This document shows positions 36,082 to 48,500 of a stretch of 64,000 nt of DNA, one piece after another; within the stretch, counting starts at the first letter, position 1, and each line of letters starts with the position of its first letter. The notes under the pieces are model-generated. The model made no database searches and was not told the DNA's origin. It was given only the letters and a program-made list of their open reading frames with translations. This stretch comes from Sarcocystis neurona. Taxonomy: Eukaryota; Apicomplexa; Conoidasida; Eucoccidiorida; Sarcocystidae. The stretch is from the NCBI GenBank assembly GCA_000727475.1, contig KL647299.1, positions 2,742,777-2,806,776 on the forward strand, written 5' to 3'. The position numbers and the translations under genes were made by a program.

Positions 36082-39000
36082 GCTCTAGCTAATTCTTTCC
36101 GGTTAGCTGCGGCAGCGGCAAGGTGGCGCTGCGGCAGGCTCAAGAGTATGTCGCATGGTAGCACCACCAGCAGCCGCGCTCATTATCAACGCTACTAGCA
36201 ATTCACCTACCTTCGTTGTCCCGGTTGGGACGGCACAGAGGTGCAGTCGATGCCGCCAAATGCAAACTTCTTCTACACAGGCGCAGCATTTGTACTCCTC
36301 GACAAGTTCTGGGGGCAGAGCACAAGCGTCCCCCTGCGAGCCTGTGTCGCCGGAGAGGTCAAGGCCCCTCCGCGTCGTGATGGTGCTTGTGTGCCGCCCT
36401 CACGGAATAGAGTCGTGCGGGGAGGACTCGTGGACGAAGCTTGGACAAAGACGCTGATACAGAAGGCAAACTGCACTCTCCCTGGTTAATGCGTTAGTCG
36501 CAATATGCGTCACTTCATCATGACAACAAAGTGTAACATGGCGCCCCAGCAGGAGCAAGAGGCCCCAGCAGGAGCGTTCGACTGCTGCATGTTGAAGTGA
36601 CTTACGCGACTGTGTTCACTCACAACCGAAGAAGAGACTGTCACAATCTAGTTAGTACGCTCTATATTACGCTAACAACTTTATACCATCGGCACGACTC
36701 CTCCCAACGGCAGCAGCACCTGCTCCGGAAGGGAGGGCAAAAGAGTTCGTGGGTCTCTAAGACGCAGACTGCATCGACAGAGCAGATCAAACCTGCAATT
36801 CCTCTGATGCAGCGGCAAACGAGCTTCTGGGTGCAGCAGGGCAGCCACTGCGGCGGGTGTGAAATAAAATGTTCGAGGCGGCCGCGACGCACCTGTTCGC
36901 GAATCTCGGTGCGCATGCGGGAGGTCGACGAAGAACTGTGGAAGGAAATCCGGGAAAACACGGGGAAAATCAGTGAATCAACAAAGAAAGAAAGAGCTTC
37001 CCCTACAACTGCTGGTCAGCGCACACGTTTCTCCAAACATCGGCCGTGGGGGCCCGACCCATCTGCCACTAGCAGCGGGGTTAATGGTGATCTCTTCTGC
37101 CGGTGCTGCTGCCGCGGCTGCGACACGCCCCAGGAATGTGCTGCCCGAATAGAACTACGGAGGTTCTCTAATGATGTAGCTCCTCTCACTTGCAGAGAAG
37201 AACGGCCCGCAGAATTACACGGCAACGAACAGAGACACAAGCTACAGCGTCTGCGGAGGATGTGTGCTAAATGTTGCTTTACCGACAGACGCTGTTCCGC
37301 GAAGAGTGCGGGACCCTACGGGCGACGTCGTAGATCGGGGTCACACTGAAATTCCTCGAAGAGGAGCACAGATGGGCGAATATGCACCGACTCAGTACCC
37401 GAAGTCACTGCACACGCTTGTGCGGACACAAAGGGACACGCTCCCTCTCGTTTGGGATGCAACAGCAAATAATAGCCCGTTTGCAGCAACAGCATCTGCC
37501 GCGCACTCGCAACACCAACACGAGGGCAACAGCACCCGCCGCGGTGCCAGCAGCAGTAGCAGTCGCAGCGCACGGCAAAGGATAATGATGCACCACCACC
37601 AGCAGAAGCACCGGCCTCATCAATGCCACGGCTTCAACAGTGTAACCGCTCGCATCTGGGGTGCCCACTATCCATCTGCTGTTGTGTGGCCCCGGTACGG
37701 AAGAGGCACTGAGAGAGACAGCAGCGCTGTACCAGCTGTGCCACCACACAACAGCAGACTCGGTAGTAGCCTCAACGACCCCCTGTGGCAGCATCAGCGG
37801 CATCTGTAGCACAAGGGAGTCTGCTGACCGCACCCTTGGTTGGAAATTCCGACATTCACGGGGAGGCCACGAGCGGAATAGTAAAAAGCACTGAAAGATT
37901 CCTTGCTTCGCCGGGACCACCACTTGCAACAGCACTGTGCTATAACCGTTCTTGCATATCGCATATTCACTCACGTGTCGTACTAGCAGTCATGGTAGTA
38001 GCAGTGCTAGTAAGTAGTAGTAGTGGTAAGTCCTAACTTCGAGTGGCTAAAACGGAAGATGCCAACGTGTATTCCAAAGCAACAAATTGAGGTCGGGCCA
38101 CGCAACTGCCCGCTATTGATCCTGCCTGGCCACCGTAAAGAGTGGTCTACACGCTGGTGACGTTACAGCGCTCTGCGCATCCGTAACAAAGTATCGGCGT
38201 CACGCTGAGGAGCGTTTGCAAGCTGGAGCGTAGGGGATACGCGCAGAAAAAGACGTTCGGAACAAAATGTGAAGGATCCACTTCTTCCCACACTTCGTTC
38301 GTCGATCGACACTGCTGCACTGCTCTTGGTGTTGCTGGTGCCTTACATTGCGATGCTGGTTCATGTGTGAGGTCGGTGTAAGACGTCGTCGCAAACGCCT
38401 CACACCACAAAGGGTTCACAAGGCACCCGCAGCGGCAAGACGACAGGCACCGCCCGGACGCACAAGAGACGCGATTCGCGGACAAATGGTCGTCGGGACA
38501 CCTGGACAGACGTACACGTATCTGGGTCGCAGAACGTCGAATCAGTGTCTCAAAACCTGCGGCATGAACAAGGCAGAAGGAAAAGGGTAGGCTCACAGCA
38601 ACAAACTTTTCCGCGTGGGGATTTTGTGACAAGTTTAGAGGCAGTCACTCAGGCTTGCGAAGGTACCTCAACAAAGTTGATGGACAGGGCTACGGCGACT
38701 AAGTGTATCAAGGATGTCTCAACACTCGCGTATGCTTGACACAATGGGTGGCAGCACCCAGTTGTCGAGGCCAGCGTCGTTGGCATGTAGGGGCTGCTTG
38801 TCCTCCGTAAAACTGCGACGCGCTCCGGGAAGATCCCGCGTTGTACCAACACCAGCTGCAGCAACGGGAACAGTTGTGGCTGGGGGTTACGCTGAATCTG
38901 AACACCCCCCAAAGCAACAATGCCACAAAACGGTAGCTGCTGCATTGTAGAGGTTGTCGTTCAGGGTGAGGGCAAGATATTGCCAAAGTACTTCATATAG

Positions 39001-41404
39001 AATGGGTTTGCATCCTAAATCAAAAGCACTGTCACAAAGGGGGGGCCCACATCTACAGTTTGCCACCATATTCAGTGAAGACGTAAGAGGCTCCAGCAGC
39101 ATGGAAAGCGAAAAGGTGCAAACATAATAGCCCTAGACGCAGAGGTGAGAAGTGGGACAAAGTGTGGTGAATTCTCACTTGAGAACACCACGGTGGAGAT
39201 CAGTCTCCTTTGAATGAAAGTGACGAAGTCGATTTGGGTCTCCTGCAAATGCAGCTCGCAAGGGTAGGAGGAACACGGCACAGCGCGGATGGACAGACAC
39301 ATCACGTTCTTCTTGAATATTATACATTGCGGAGAGGAAAGCGAGGAGGCGTTTCGCTGTGCGCCAAAAGCTCCAGCTGAGTTGTGATCGACGGTCTCAC
39401 TGGTGTCATCGTCCAAGCTTTACGAGCGGACGTGTCAACGAATTTGCTGTTCGGCCATCGTAGATATGCAGTCCGCCACTACAGGAAAATGTGTACACTA
39501 GTTGGTCTGGCGTCGTCCCAAGTGTTTTTTATGGGCGGCAACATGCTACAGAACACGCTTGTTTGCGAATTTCCGTATAGGAGCTCTTCAACGCAGAATT
39601 GCCCTTCGACGCCGTCAGGCCTGTTGCCTCCTACTCTTTGCGGTCCCCCGTAAACTCGTTCGAATAGACTCGAGCAAACCAAAGTGCACTGGTACCACTG
39701 GTTTTCTGGGATACGTACAAGGTATCAGCTCGTGATGCCACGGGCAACAGCCCTCGCACAGAGCGCAGCACAAGTGCGCATGGGGCGAGCCCCAGGGTTC
39801 GTCCTGTACTGTTACTGCGTAGATACTACAGGTTGTAGTTGCAGCGCCCGTCCATACGAAAGCAGCCTGTAAGCCATGTACAGTGAAAAAGCACTACGGA
39901 GGCGCACTCGTCAGTTCGCGCACATAAAGTCCGCAGATCACCTCTGTAGCGGCTCGTAGCGGCTGATTACGTACAAGAGATTGGCTCTGCATATTAACCC
40001 ACGTGACCGGAAAGGTCGCTGACGTATCCGGTCACAAGGCGCATTCAAGTAGAGGCATTCTGAGAGAAAAAAAAAATTCGAACCTCGACTAGCCAGACGA
40101 CAGTCTTTACTGATGTTGTCGTCGAGGTGTACACGGACGCCTCAAGTGCAATTTGACTTCATAGTCCTTCCTGTAAACTCCTCTTCCGGTAGTCCATCGG
40201 ACAACTTTCTGCGAAATGCCTTCCTCAACGCCGGAAGATGTGGACACAAGACTGAGCACGATCAGCAGAGTGTCGCGAACTGCGGTGAAGTCACCCCTCA
40301 TCAGGTTCGCGTGCGTCTCACAAGATTAGCACGTCCAGCAGAACGGAAAGAGCGGTCAGTGTTCAGAGCGAAATTACGTGCAGGTGGTCGCCGCCGCAGC
40401 GGCCTACTACGATTGACCAGATATACAGCAATACCAGGGGCGTGTACAGTGAACAGAATATGTTTGTACAGGGTACAAGGTGGAACTTGGAAGAGAAATA
40501 TTTTGCGACAAACTGTGTTGCAAAACTCTCATGCGGTGTAAACATGTGTAGGTCGGTCGCCTTTTCCGTAACGTTGCTGGCGGACCTACGCACTACACAC
40601 AAAGACAACTTCACACGCGCAGAATATTTGAGGCATTCATCGAGGACTACCAGCTTACCAGGAAATACTTCTTTATTAATGACGCAGTCGTAGTGCTGCA
40701 CACCGTGTGCTGATGCAGCAGGCACTTCCACACGGAGTCAAATAGCGTAGGAGTTCACACGGACTGACGCTCACGTCGGTGTATCGCCATGAGAGTGCCA
40801 GGTTGTTCTTGCAGCACCCCCTGGAGGCAGGTGACTTGCAGATCCACGCGACAATGCGCAACTGCCCACGTGAAAAGGAGCTGCAAATCACACACTGTTG
40901 AGCCCTGGAAGCCCTTGTCGGCCTCATCAGGCTGAGACCACGGGAGCTGTTCCCTAAAATTGCAGCAGCCCAGTGTTCACTGGGAGGACATCTAAAGTAC
41001 ATCGATTTTTCACCAGCGGGTTTTGCTGATCGTACCGCCACCACGCAGAGAAGAAGTATGGCCGCCACATAGACAGCGACAAAACATACTGGCAGAAACA
41101 TATACATATTTATACATACATATGTTAAAAGCCTCTCAAATATCCTGTGACCTAGCAGGGGGAGGGGAGCCCGTGTACCCGGCTATCAGGCTTTTCTCCT
41201 TCTGCTCCATTTCTGCCACACGAGACAGGACTTCAGCAGAAAGCTACGCGCAGAAGGAAGGCATGCCAGTTTTGCTAATGCCACCACACGTGCCTTGGAC
41301 CACGTACTTTGTAACACACTTCCTCTTCACAGTAGGCGCGCTCCCCTCATCCCGTTCGCCTAGAGGCGGCACTTGCCGTCGCCTTTTTCACACATCGAAG
41401 GGGC
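36082..41404. other. gene-poor segment upstream of the TFIIB-like/AP2 gene
   Basis: This includes the presumed promoter and 5' region of the large minus-strand gene near 36.1-36.6 kb. I searched it for a zinc-ribbon exon (paired CxxC) on the minus strand and saw none. The plus-strand frame 36597-37349 (250 codons, basic, some Cys) and minus-strand frames 37405-37974, 38147-38632 and 39072-39416 are the longest. The last two are fairly protein-like but have no clear start or splice partners. A TAG/GTA triplet patch lies near 37980-38030. Confidence 0.4.
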
Positions 41405-42035
41405 TTATGCAGGCTGTTGGTTTACAGGCCCGGATTCTAAACACTCTGCTGCTCTACAAGCCGCAGAAGACGTAGCTTCACGTAAACTAGCCGCACTGGG
41501 CACTTTTGGGCTCGTTGGCGTTTTCTTCTGCTTGCGGTACTGGAAAAGCTGCATAAGACTGTTGCCTTTCTGTTGGATAGCATTAGTCGGTGCAGCAACG
41601 TCGTCCAGCATCTCGGCTACGCGTTCGAGTAGCACGCGATGCAGAGAGCATGCCGCAAGCTCACGGCCGCGAAGGTGGATGGAAAACAGAACCTGCAGGG
41701 AAGGAACGAGTTCGATCAACACACCGTTCTTCAGGAGAAGTCAGCAAGTCTGTAGATCAAAGATTTGCTTGGTCGAAGAACAGACAACCGTGGCACATCC
41801 AGCGTCCTGCTCGGGACCTAGAACAACCGCAGTGAGCACGACGGGCTGCACAAGCGTTGGCGGTCCCAGCGTCGTGTTGCTGATGCAGCAGGTAATGTGT
41901 GGGCGTTATCTAATAACAGCAAAAAATAACCTGCGACAACGTCAGACGCCAAAAGAGTATTCTCTGACCTGCTTCTTTTCCAGCAAAAACTGACGCGCTT
42001 GCTTCGTCTTCACCAAGAGGTCATGGGCTGCTATC
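41405..42035 (-). CDS. possible exons of an unresolved minus-strand gene
   Basis: Two exon-like pieces are visible. 41969-42035 (acceptor CCTACAG, donor CAG|GTCAGA) encodes AAHDLLVKTKQARQFLLEKK. 41692 downward (acceptor CCCTGCAG) encodes VLFSIHLRGRELAACSLHRV followed by LLERVAEMLDDVAAPTNA and a basic tail, open to a stop at 41405. Between them, starting at 41879, lies TTLGPPTLVQPVVLTAVVLG, which also reads as protein but needs a different phase, so the three cannot all be joined as they stand. Frames near 42.1-42.5 kb (for example SMLERSDVKLKRVRPAMH) may be earlier exons. I do not recognise the product. Confidence 0.35.
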
Positions 42036-44054
42036 CTGTAGGCCAACAAGCAAAGGAAGTCAATGCCAGCTGTCTACTGCCGCGTTGTGAAATGGAACGC
42101 AACGCAGTCACTTCACCGACACCGTAACCAGAACAGATGTACAAATGCCGCCTTCAACGATGGAGCGAGACGGCGTCTCATCATCGACTACGTGATCAAG
42201 CCTATGCCACCATAAAGAGTGGAAAGCTACACGTCCCTTCAAGCAGACTGGGTAGGGCGCAAAGAGCGTTTCCAGGAAAAAACCACACGCTATGGTGGGG
42301 ACCTGTCGGTAAAGAAAGGACGGCAAAATCTTCCGCTGCAGAGCGCTGAAAAAGTCCCATCAGCAGGTAATTTGACACGGCGTGAGATATGCATGGCAGG
42401 ACGCACGCGCTTCAGTTTTACATCCGAGCGCTCTAACATGCTAATTCTCTGTCCTGCTTGTACGTATACAGAACTGCATACGCGCAGATCACAAGAACGT
42501 GCGTGCACACCAGCCAAGTCGTAACACACTTTTTCTCAAGAAGCAGCAACCAGCAAACGACGCCGCCAGTCCAGCAAACGATGTCGCGGATCCAGCCAAC
42601 ACACAACGCAGAGGGCAAATATCAAACTAAACAATCGCTGAATCATGACGGCTGGCTGGCTGCCTTTAGCACAATTAAGACTGCTTCAGAATCGTCAAGT
42701 AGTCTCGCTTCGCGAGTGTCCAACAGCTCCAGCACCTCGTAAGACTCACGTCGCCGTAGCTTTGTAGACACTGGTGAATCCTGCAATAGGATTAACACAG
42801 GTTAACATTCTGTATTCTAGAAATTTAGGACGTGACCCACCGAGGCGTCAGACGAATCTCTTTCTTCCCCTGCTTCTTCGGTTTGATTTCTCGTCGCTTT
42901 CTCACCTGAAAAAAAAAACTTACCGGGGAGCACCACCGATGTCGAAAGTCAAGCTTTGAATCTCGAAGTCTGTTTCAAGAGTATACGCGTGCAAGTGCAC
43001 AAGCCCAACGGAGATGCATCGCACAGTCGCAATGTCTGTACGCTCTGACGAAAGTGATAGAAATGAGGCCAAACAGGAGAGGTAGCAGGCGGACCACTCC
43101 ATTATGATTCAGCAAGCCAACAACTGGCCTCAAAAAACAAATACGCAGGGCTTTCTCCGGCGGACGTGTCGTACACCTATGATGTTCGCTCTGCGGTTAG
43201 TCCCCCATTTGAAGATGGCCATCCTGATCGAGACGTTGACTCGAATGTTGCCACGGTACAGAAAAATCCCGGGCAAGACATGACGAGGTCTGCAGAATCT
43301 GCCCTCTTTGAAAGCTCTGCTCTTTGCCCACATGTCCGGAGTGCATTCACGTCATCACAAGTGCGCTCTACAAGGCGTGTGTGGCACGTGTTGAAAGCCG
43401 TTTTTGAGCGGTTCCCGTCGTTGTCTGACCTTTGCAGAATGCAAGTGCGTCGACCCCACTTAGAGGTTAGGTATGGAAGCGGGTGTCACAGCGTGCTCTC
43501 AGACAGGGAATATAGAAATGCGGACTGTGGTGAAGTCCAGCTGCTACAGAATAGCGACGACTCGCTTGGGCTGATGTCTGGCCTTATGGAAACACGTGGG
43601 TAGCAGTAATGTTCTCAGCGAGCACATAGGAATGTCTGTGTCTTTCGCTTGCACGTCATGCACGCTGCAGTGGATTTACGACCCCATTACGTACAGTACC
43701 CATACGGTGTTTCTCAGCACACGCTTAAAGCAGAAGAGGGCATCGGAGAGAGCCTTTTTAGAACAAGTCACAGCGGTTGCTACACGGTGCGGGTTAGGCG
43801 ACTGATACAGACGTGCGGAAAACCAGTATGCTGTTTGTCCTTTCTTCCGGAGGATAATGGAGCGCTGACAGAGATCCACAGAAGATAGGATATTCTTGCC
43901 CCGTCGTCACCCGTCAGGCCCACGGGTAGGCAATACCGCTTGCCGATAGAGGTAACACGCGCCTTCGACGCCTGTAAGTTCCTCCCCCACCTACGCGCCT
44001 CTAATGTGGCCTTAGTCCTCCGCCAGAGACACGAGAGTCTCTTCTGGTCTGAAA
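42036..44054. other. mostly unassigned, possible small exons
   Basis: Apart from the exon-like minus-strand frames near 42.1-42.5 kb noted with the preceding entry, this stretch shows short frames on both strands, the longest 145 codons at 43166-43603 (+), without splice support. No large repeat is present. Confidence 0.35.
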
Positions 44055-45533
44055 TTATCGTGCTCTTACCAAATGGTAGCTCCTCTGTCTTGCCTCCTTT
44101 TCGGTGTTTCGGTCGTCTTCTCCGCTATCAACCCTTCGATCACTATCCAGTCTTTCGTCCTGTAATAGCGCAGTGGCCGTTTTAAATTCGCCCTCAACAG
44201 ATGGGATCATCTGTAGCTCACCTGAGGGCTCGAAGCATTCTCCCTCTCTAGGTCCGCCGAGCGCAGCGTGCGAATTCGGCTTCTGGTTCACCGGCCAGCT
44301 GTAGCCGCATGAAACCTTCCACAAGGCAGCAGGACGCCTAGAAGACGGCCCCGGCCACAGGACGCCTCCTGCAGCCTTTGTTTGAACTGACGTCAGATAG
44401 CTACCACGAATAGCGCCACAAGTGATTGTCCCGGGCAGGGCTGTCACGGTGGTGGCTACAGTGACGGCACCTGAGCGTCTTTTACGCAGTCCAGACCGGA
44501 GCGGACGTCTACCACGGAAGTAGACGGTGGCGGCGCCAGTAAAGCAAGGCAACAGGCACTCTACCGCTCCTGCGGAGGCCTCTGTGCTTGCACACGTGGC
44601 AGCCGGTGGACACGCATGAAGCGCGATGGGTGAAGCACACGTACGGCCTTTTGATGCAGGCTGTGCGAGAAGTTCACTTGAATTTTTTTGCCTCAGAGAA
44701 TTGTCGTCGACACGTGGGGCAACAGCCGTACCGGACTGAGTGCACATGCCCTCACGCGCAGTGCGGTGCAGTGTGCTGACGCGAAGCGGAGTGATGCGCC
44801 GCACCTCTGCCACACAAGAAGATTCACACGTCGTACGCACTCTGACACAGCTATACGGATAGTTTACGAGGAAAGTGGGACATCCACACCACTCAGGGCG
44901 GGAGGCGTAGACACCGCTAAACACAGAGCTGCTGCTGGCGCTTGTGAAACTGCAACTCTCATCCGTCAGGTGAGGACTGCGCGACGAGGGCTTGAAAAAG
45001 ACCTTCGGACGGCCGGCGAAAGGGTGGCGCACTCCTTCCTCACTGAAGCACTGTTCACACGATTGAAACGGAACTCTGACTGCGCGCTTCCTGCGGCACA
45101 GACACTCGGCATCCAAGACGCCGTTCCAAGAAGGCAAACAAGAGGCCCAGTGTCGACCACGCAGCGCCGATCCAGCAGCTTCATTGGATGCCCCATGCAG
45201 CAGTTGCGATCTCAGGGAGGAGTTGGTAGGAAGGCACCCGGTGGCGGGTACGAAAGTGGTGTCGCGCTCTAGCTGACAGAACAGTACTACGAGGATCACT
45301 TTTCGGTGCTCCAGCAGCACGCGTCGGAGCGGCTTGACAGGGGGAAGCTGCTGCAGAAAGGAAGATAGGGCCGGATGCCGCACTTGCAGTGAGAGGACGA
45401 AGACAGGCAGCAGCTGTCGCACCCAGCTCAGAAGACCGAAACAAACATAGCCTCTCGGGGCTGTATGACTCTTCAGGGTAGTTATCGCTGTTCGTCTGTC
45501 TCCCATGTAGTTCTCTTCGTCGTGACAGCTCAT
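44055..45533 (-). CDS. hypothetical protein, 492 residues
   Basis: Open from an ATG at 45533 to a stop at 44055. The first 110 residues look like real protein: FGLLSWVRQLLPVFVLSL, then SFLQQLPPVKPLRRVLLEH and KVILVVLFCQLERD, a hydrophobic and helical pattern. The middle is Ser/Cys-rich with little order, and the last 60 residues are acidic and charged. Over 45181-45533 a second minus-strand frame is also open (starting MDYNRIRSALGG at 45600), so an intron or a frame switch near the start is possible. I recognise no family. It could include unspliced intron in its middle. Low CAG content sets it apart from the genes at 31-36 and 52-62 kb. Confidence 0.4.
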   Translation of the reverse strand: MSCHDEENYMGDRRTAITTLKSHTAPRGYVCFGLLSWVRQLLPVFVLSLQVRHPALSSFLQQLPPVKPLRRVLLEHRKVILVVLFCQLERDTTFVPATGCLPTNSSLRSQLLHGASNEAAGSALRGRHWASCLPSWNGVLDAECLCRRKRAVRVPFQSCEQCFSEEGVRHPFAGRPKVFFKPSSRSPHLTDESCSFTSASSSSVFSGVYASRPEWCGCPTFLVNYPYSCVRVRTTCESSCVAEVRRITPLRVSTLHRTAREGMCTQSGTAVAPRVDDNSLRQKNSSELLAQPASKGRTCASPIALHACPPAATCASTEASAGAVECLLPCFTGAATVYFRGRRPLRSGLRKRRSGAVTVATTVTALPGTITCGAIRGSYLTSVQTKAAGGVLWPGPSSRRPAALWKVSCGYSWPVNQKPNSHAALGGPREGECFEPSGELQMIPSVEGEFKTATALLQDERLDSDRRVDSGEDDRNTEKEARQRSYHLVRAR

Positions 45534-48500
45534 GGGGACGCAGACGTTTAGCGGCTGTGTGGTTGCCGCCCAGCGCCGACCGAATACGGTTATAATCCAC
45601 CTGCTGCTTGAAACGCGTCCTTCACACGTCTTCCCGCAGCTACTGCCGAAGTAGTACGGGGCTACTGTTATCGAGGGCCTGGAGCGGATCTCGTTCCGCC
45701 CGGATGTTCCGTAAAATCTAAGAGCACGAAACTGGTTCTCTCAACACGGCCGTATTACAATCGAAACGTCAGATACTGGGGTCTGTTGGTATGTTCGTGT
45801 GCGTCTCAGTGAAAACCGTCTTCTTTTCTCTAGTGAACGTCACAGAGCCGAGCTCATCGCCTGTGTAGATGTCTACATGCTTACTGCGGGTGCCGAGACG
45901 CAAAGTAGCACTTTTCACCAAATGCAACACAAGCACATTCGTTCACACGAGGACACATAGGTATTGAAGTCTGTATCGGCATATGTGTGCATAGCGTGTC
46001 TGCGCCAAAATTCAGCTTAATCGTGCTTTTCTAAGCACACAGCACCACTGGAACACGTTGTGGGGGGTTCGCTACTCCCCTTCTTCTCCGATGATGCGAC
46101 TTGTTTCACAGGCAGACACGGGTGTGCTATCTCCGCTACGGGTGTAGACGTGCGAGCGGGTCCGTGCGTCGACTACCCTGCAGACGGGTTTCGTACGAAT
46201 TTTGCATGCGTCCTTCGGAACTCTGCAGAAGATGGAGAAAGTGGGTCATTGTTGTCGTCCACTGGTTTGTTCAGCGGTTTGTTGAAGCAAAACGCTCTGC
46301 TCGAACCGCGTGGCCAGCCCGGTTCCGACACCTCCCCTTCATAACTTGCATGCAGCTGCCAGGGCAGCGGATCGTCCACTGCCGCGAACACACATACATT
46401 TGGTATCCCTACTGGCGCTGTCAAACGACCCCCTAAAACTTTGAAAAGACAATTTAGCACTAAAAGAGAAATGCGACACTCAGCGGAATAGCCGTGGCGG
46501 CGCAAGGGGGGTGGACAGAGGTTCCTTCGTGTATGCCTGCAACAGAAAAGCAGCTCAGTGAACTGGCGACGCACACACAAACACGTTTTGCAAAAACGTC
46601 ATGGCTTCGAAGCGTGCACGGAACTGCCGTGTCTCTATCCGCGACGGTTGAGCACAATGGTTTCGAACGTGGGCGTACTAGAAACACGACGTGATGAAAA
46701 TTGAGAGTTGCGTAGCTGCGGCGAGCTGCTGCTCAGACGTGGCGACAAAATTATCCATTACCCTAGACGATGTTAATGCAGCCCTGAAATGCTCGTGATG
46801 TCATGCAGATGAACGACGTATAGCAGACTGAAGGCCTTGTTTTATCAGAGCGTCGTACACTTGTCGACACTTGGCGTCTGGAACCTACTGTAGCGACGAC
46901 GGCGTCCTGAAGAGAGGACATTGTAATTCTCCTACAATCATCTTTTCTGGATACACGGGATTCATTCTCGCGATGTAAGATTCGAATAACGTAGAAAAGA
47001 GTCTCATTCACATCAAAGGGTGAATACGCCCTTGTACAATGCGCACACCTTACGAGTTCTCGCACACGCTAGCAGGCACCCCCGTATTGAGGTACACTTT
47101 TTACCTTGCACGCGGTCACATGTGTAATTAGTTACGTTTGCTTCTAACTTGTTTTCTTTATCAGTTTAGGCTTTTACGACCTGCAACATGTGCGGCTGGA
47201 CCGAAAGTGCTGCAGCAGAAACGCGGTACCCCGATTTCAGACACGCCGCAGGGTGGGGATCCTGAGGTCGCCGCGTCCGTGCACATGACATAACATGCTG
47301 GCCGTATTTTTTGCTGCGGAAATGCTTTCCCAACAGTCACCCAGCTAGGTCTACGTGAAGCTGCTTCCCAGCTGCGCTGGAGCGTGCTAGTGAACACCTC
47401 CCGAAGAAGAGAAATCCCTGCACATCCCTACGTTAATCCCTTCATAAGTTGCTCTGACACGTATTCAGTGGGAGGAGTGGCTCCACGGTTTGGGTTGTAT
47501 GGTCGTGCGAGGGCACCCTCAACGACCAGTCACGCAGGTCAAGATGCGTAAAACAGCAAATACCTAGGATCCAGAGTAGGTGGAAACACCACGCATGAAG
47601 GCCTACCCAAAAGTACGTGTGCGGCCTTCAGAGGGAACGATACCAACTGGATGCGTTGCACGCCGGTGTCCTTACGCCAAGTAGGCATACGGAGTTGGGA
47701 GCCCCAGGGCGTCATTGAGGAAGAATTTCCACGTAAAGCCTTGCAAAGCTGGAACGGTGACGCATCGTGCTGTGTACTTTCTGTGTATACCGTGTCCAGG
47801 CAAGATTGTAATTTCCGATGCAGAGCAGCTCGTCTCCTGCACACGATACCACGGGATGTGGACCTCTCCCTGCTAGGCCAGATCGGAGGGCGACAATTTT
47901 GCACGTGCACCCGTCAGCCTCCTATAGCTGTAGCTACTTTCTGGATACTGTAAGACCATGTGTCACAATGTGTTTTTCAGACGCAGAAAAAACAGTCGTG
48001 TGCTACGGTGCAGACGCTGCGTCTTCCGCAACTTGCCATCCCCGACTTCGTCGTAACGGAAAGACATGTACTGTACGCCCTCTGCGGAATTTCAGCAGCC
48101 GCCGCAATGTACGAATACTGCGTATTTATGAATGTTCGCACAGGCAGCAGGCACATTCGCATTTAGGTAACGGACGTCAGTCGCGGTCGCCTGCCTTGGA
48201 CAACAACACTGATGATGGTGAATCGATTCTGACAAACGTCGTTACTTCTAGAGAATCGTGGTACCTTTGAATACGTGTTTTGTGCAGTGAGGTGAATGCG
48301 GACAATCGTATTTTCGTAGGGAGCGTACGTTGCCCGCAGCAGGAAAATCCGAGTGTGTGCAAAAATGGCGAGCGTGTGCACGCCTCAGTGATGGAGACTC
48401 CGTCTGCGTGCGTGTGCGTGTCTGATACAGCGAAACAAGTATGGACACACGACGTGTATTTTGCAGCAGTAAATGTCTCATGGTAAGTATTACAACATCA

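Noticed and set aside
36082..38000. Possible zinc-ribbon exon for the BRF1-like protein
   Set aside because: Several Cys-rich frames exist, but none has two CxxC pairs spaced as in TFIIB or BRF1 on the minus strand.
40060..40110. GGTTCGAAT-like T-loop on the minus strand, considered as a tRNA
   Set aside because: It runs straight into an A/T homopolymer with no acceptor stem, and no D-arm is found at the right distance.
41879..41890. Simple join of all three exon-like pieces at 41.4-42.0 kb
   Set aside because: The middle piece needs a phase-2 entry while the preceding donor is phase 0, so I did not write one gene model.
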